Positions 15,503 through 17,599 of a stretch of DNA of 17,599 nt are shown piece by piece. Origin of the DNA: Prevotellamassilia sp. Its GTDB lineage: Bacteria; Bacteroidota; Bacteroidia; Bacteroidales; Bacteroidaceae. The stretch spans positions 1 to 17,599 of the forward strand of contig JAHAWW010000267.1 in NCBI GenBank assembly GCA_018383375.1. Reading direction: 5' to 3'. The position numbers and the translations under genes were made by a program. The notes under the pieces are model-generated. The model saw only the letters and a program-made list of their open reading frames with translations, ran no database searches and was not told the DNA's origin. Position 1 is the stretch's first letter; every line of letters begins with the position of its first letter.

Positions 15503-15534
15503 AAAAAAAGCGTATTGCAACTAAAAAAACGCTT
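15503..15534 (-). terminator. ade terminator
   Basis: AAGCGT (15508-15513) and ACGCTT (15529-15534) form a short stem with a 15-base loop; on the minus strand it is followed by a T run (15509-15503). It begins 16 bp after the ade stop codon. The stem is short, so termination may be partial. Confidence 0.5.
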
Positions 15535-15549
15535 GTCTGGCTTTGTTGT

Positions 15550-17223
15550 TCAAATGAATTTCTGTGAATCGGTGAGGAAAAGACCCGTGTCAAGCAGGCG
15601 CACAGAGGGGATGACCGGTAGGGCCACAAAAGAGAGCGTGATGAAGGGGTCAATGCCGGGATTGACGCCCAACTGATGAGCCACTGCTTCAAGACGACTG
15701 ATGCGCTCAGCCACACTGTGGGCATCGCCTGTGGCCATCAGTCCGAAGGCCGGGAGAGCCAAAGCATCCACCACACGGCCACCCGAGGCTATCACATATC
15801 CGCCGCCCATATCGCGCAGCGCATTTGTTGCCACGGCCATGTCTGTGGGATTGTCGCCCGCACACACCACGTTGTGCGAGTCGTGAGACACGCTTGTGGC
15901 CACGGCGCCGTTTTTAATGCCGTAGCCCGCAATCAGACACACAGCCATATTGCCGTTGCGCCCGTGTCGCTCTATGGTGGCCAACAGCGGCAGGGTGCGC
16001 CATTCGTTCTCCTTGAGCGGTTTCAGGTTGGTGAGCAGTTGGCCCTCAACAAGCTCAAGCGCCACGTTGCGAAGCCGCTCCGGCAGAGTGAAATCATGGG
16101 GTGTGAGCGTGCGGAACTTCACGGTGTTTTCAAACGTCCGCTCTTCTCTATGCTGCTTGGGAGCAGAGCCTGCATCTTGAGGTTGCCACGCCACCCTGCC
16201 GTCTTTAATAACCCAGTCGATGTGCACACAGGTAGGATCGGTCACGACGATATCGGCCCGATAGCCCTCTGCCACGCGCCCTCTGTCTTTCAAACCATAA
16301 TAACGGCACGCGTTGTCTGAAGCCATAGCAGCCACTTCGGGCCAGCTGAACCCCATAGCCAGAGCCATACGCACGATATAAGAAATGTGTCCCTCGCGAT
16401 GGATGGTGGCCAGATGCTTGTCGTCAGTGCAGAAGGCGAAACGCTTTATGTCGAGGCCTTGAGCGGCGATTATCGTGAGCAGTTCGCGGGCATTTCGTGC
16501 TCCGCTGCCTTCACGCACGTAGATGTTCATCCCGCAGTTGTAGCGGTGGAGCAGAGCCTCTCCCGTCACACATTCGTGGTCGTTTTTCACGCCTGCGGCA
16601 GCATATTCCTCCACCCATTCTTCGGGCATTCCGGCCGTGTGGCCATCGATTGTCTTGTCTTTGAAAAGATGGATTTTATCTAAAATCTCCGGCCGTTTGT
16701 TTTTCACGTCAACAAAACACATCACCTCGCCCAGCCCCACCACATCGTTGCGACAGACGTACGGCTTCATGTCGGTAGCCGTGAAGGCTCCGGCGCCATT
16801 AGTGTCGAAAGGCGTGGCCGGAACGCTTGAGGGCACTACCGTGAAGACATCGATTGGCGCACGTTGGGCTTCTTCAAGAAACAAATCAAGAGCAGGTGCT
16901 CCGCCCACATTCACCGCTTCGTGTGGGTCGGCAATCACCATAGTCGTGCCCTGTGGCAAAACAGCCTCGCCAAACGCTTGCGGCAACACCATACTCGACT
17001 CAATGTGTACATGAGCGTCGACAAAACCAGCCGTAATCACCCGGCCGCTACAGTCTATCCTCACACAGTCGCGGTCTGTGATTGGTCGGCCAATCTGCTC
17101 TATGCGTCCGTTTTTTATCAACACGTCGGCATCGAGCATACGCCCGGTAGCGACGTCGACCACGGTTCCGCCTTCCAGAAGCAGTCCGGCGGCCACATTC
17201 TCGTATTTGGTGTTAGCTTTCAT
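15550..17223 (-). CDS. ade: Adenine deaminase
   Basis: A 557-residue amidohydrolase close to the usual Ade/AdeC length. It converts adenine to hypoxanthine and ammonia in purine salvage. Metal-site motifs in order: GFVDAHVHIESSM (His71, His73), MVIADPHEAVNVGG, DGHTAGMPE, DHECVTGEAL, FAFCTDDKH (the catalytic Asp region), and in the C-terminal domain SVSHDSHNVVCAGDN, which is specific to this adenine deaminase family rather than to AMP or adenosine deaminases. Cytosolic: no signal peptide or membrane segment. The ATG at 17223 begins a normal N-terminus (ENVAAGLLLEGGTVVDV) and sits about 35 nt downstream of a consensus promoter. It appears monocistronic, with the WYL gene next on the same strand after a terminator. 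Confidence 0.95.
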   Translation of the reverse strand: MKANTKYENVAAGLLLEGGTVVDVATGRMLDADVLIKNGRIEQIGRPITDRDCVRIDCSGRVITAGFVDAHVHIESSMVLPQAFGEAVLPQGTTMVIADPHEAVNVGGAPALDLFLEEAQRAPIDVFTVVPSSVPATPFDTNGAGAFTATDMKPYVCRNDVVGLGEVMCFVDVKNKRPEILDKIHLFKDKTIDGHTAGMPEEWVEEYAAAGVKNDHECVTGEALLHRYNCGMNIYVREGSGARNARELLTIIAAQGLDIKRFAFCTDDKHLATIHREGHISYIVRMALAMGFSWPEVAAMASDNACRYYGLKDRGRVAEGYRADIVVTDPTCVHIDWVIKDGRVAWQPQDAGSAPKQHREERTFENTVKFRTLTPHDFTLPERLRNVALELVEGQLLTNLKPLKENEWRTLPLLATIERHGRNGNMAVCLIAGYGIKNGAVATSVSHDSHNVVCAGDNPTDMAVATNALRDMGGGYVIASGGRVVDALALPAFGLMATGDAHSVAERISRLEAVAHQLGVNPGIDPFITLSFVALPVIPSVRLLDTGLFLTDSQKFI

Positions 17224-17260
17224 TTTACAGAGATTTTAGAGTAAATATGAATGATTAGGG

Positions 17261-17291
17261 CAAATGTAGGGAGAAAAAGCCTAAGTTCAAA
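17261..17291 (-). promoter_or_regulatory. ade promoter
   Basis: On the minus strand TTTG (17291-17288), exactly 19 bases, then TACATTTG (17268-17261): a full match to the Bacteroidota promoter consensus. The mRNA leader would be about 30-35 nt. Confidence 0.75.
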
Positions 17292-17388
17292 TCCATATTC
17301 CCAAAAATTCATTCCGCAACGCTCAGGTATTCGCGCTTTCAGACCGCCACCCTGCCGTCATCCCGCGTCGGGCACGTAAAATTCGCAG

Positions 17389-17429
17389 AAAAAAGAACGG
17401 CTCAAAATCCTAAGATTTCAAGCCGTTCT
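17389..17429 (-). terminator. tRNA-Cys terminator
   Basis: AGAACGGCT (17394-17402) pairs with AGCCGTTCT (17421-17429), and the stem continues with AAATC/GATTT after two mismatches. On the minus strand TTTTTT follows (17394-17389). It starts 5 bases past the tRNA 3' end. Confidence 0.9.
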
Positions 17430-17433
17430 GAGG

Positions 17434-17504
17434 AGGTACCCAGCAGATTCGAACTGCTGTACACGGTTTTGCAGACCGCTACCTAGCCACTCGGTCAGGG
17501 TACC
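17434..17504 (-). tRNA. tRNA-Cys (anticodon GCA)
   Basis: A 71-nt cloverleaf on the minus strand. The 7-bp acceptor stem is GGTACCC/GGGTACC. The D arm has ACC/GGT. The anticodon stem GCGGT/ACCGT has one G-U pair and encloses CTGCAAA, anticodon GCA. The T arm is AGCAG-TTCGAAT-CTGCT. The discriminator base is U, as expected for cysteine tRNAs. The CCA end is not encoded (TCC follows the acceptor), so it is added after transcription. Confidence 0.97.
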
Positions 17505-17523
17505 CTGTTTTGTTTAACCGGTG

Positions 17524-17555
17524 CAAAGATAAGGCGTTCTTTCCGTTTGACCAAA
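17524..17555 (-). promoter_or_regulatory. tRNA-Cys promoter
   Basis: On the minus strand TTTG (17555-17552), 20 bases, then TATCTTTG (17531-17524), matching the Bacteroidota promoter pattern. It lies 20 bases upstream of the mature tRNA 5' end. Confidence 0.7.
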
Positions 17556-17599
17556 CATTTCGGCAAATTTTCTCCTTTTCGGCGGTTAAAGGGGCTGTA

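Noticed and set aside
17224..17599. Integration site or prophage end at the tRNA-Cys gene
   Set aside because: tRNA genes are frequent attachment sites, but there is no integrase, no repeated tRNA 3' segment and no composition change in the window.

Overview
The window looks like a chromosomal segment of a Bacteroidales bacterium, probably Prevotella or a close relative. Four signs point there: Bacteroidota-type promoters (TTTG or TTG, then about 17-20 bases, then TAnnTTTG) in front of several genes; a MurF-alanine racemase fusion; a PPIase-SurA-OstA-like-MutL gene cluster downstream of guaB; and A/T-rich leaders with few Shine-Dalgarno sites. The assignment rests on protein resemblance and gene order, not on a database search.

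Layout. 1-1491: an OmpA-family outer-membrane protein on the minus strand with a leader of about 190 nt and a promoter lying inside an inverted repeat. 1492-7909: a minus-strand cluster reading PPIase (SurA-like), SurA, OstA/LptA-like protein, MutL; the first three are tightly packed (4-bp gap, then an ATGA overlap). 7962-9562: guaB (IMP dehydrogenase) with its own promoter and terminator. 9640-11092: manC (GDP-mannose synthesis) with a terminator hairpin. 11093-11760: a 668-bp divergent intergenic region between manC and murF-alr with promoter-like boxes on both strands, a terminator-like hairpin and alternative stem-loops. 11761-14235: murF-alr on the plus strand, the only plus-strand gene. 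14263-14311: a strong hairpin between convergent genes. 14357-15391: a WYL-domain regulator with a palindrome upstream. 15550-17223: adenine deaminase with a consensus promoter. 17434-17504: tRNA-Cys(GCA) with promoter and terminator.

Functionally the window is mostly core genome. Cell-envelope work dominates: outer-membrane protein folding (SurA-type chaperones), LPS transport (OstA-like), the OmpA anchor, peptidoglycan precursor synthesis (MurF-Alr) and GDP-mannose for glycans. Two purine enzymes (guaB, ade), MutL, a tRNA and one regulator complete it. I saw no mobile element, CRISPR array or defence island, and no clear new multi-gene system. The features most worth a second look are the manC leader, the ompA leader with its promoter palindrome and small ORF, the WYL upstream palindrome, and the altered endonuclease motifs in MutL.
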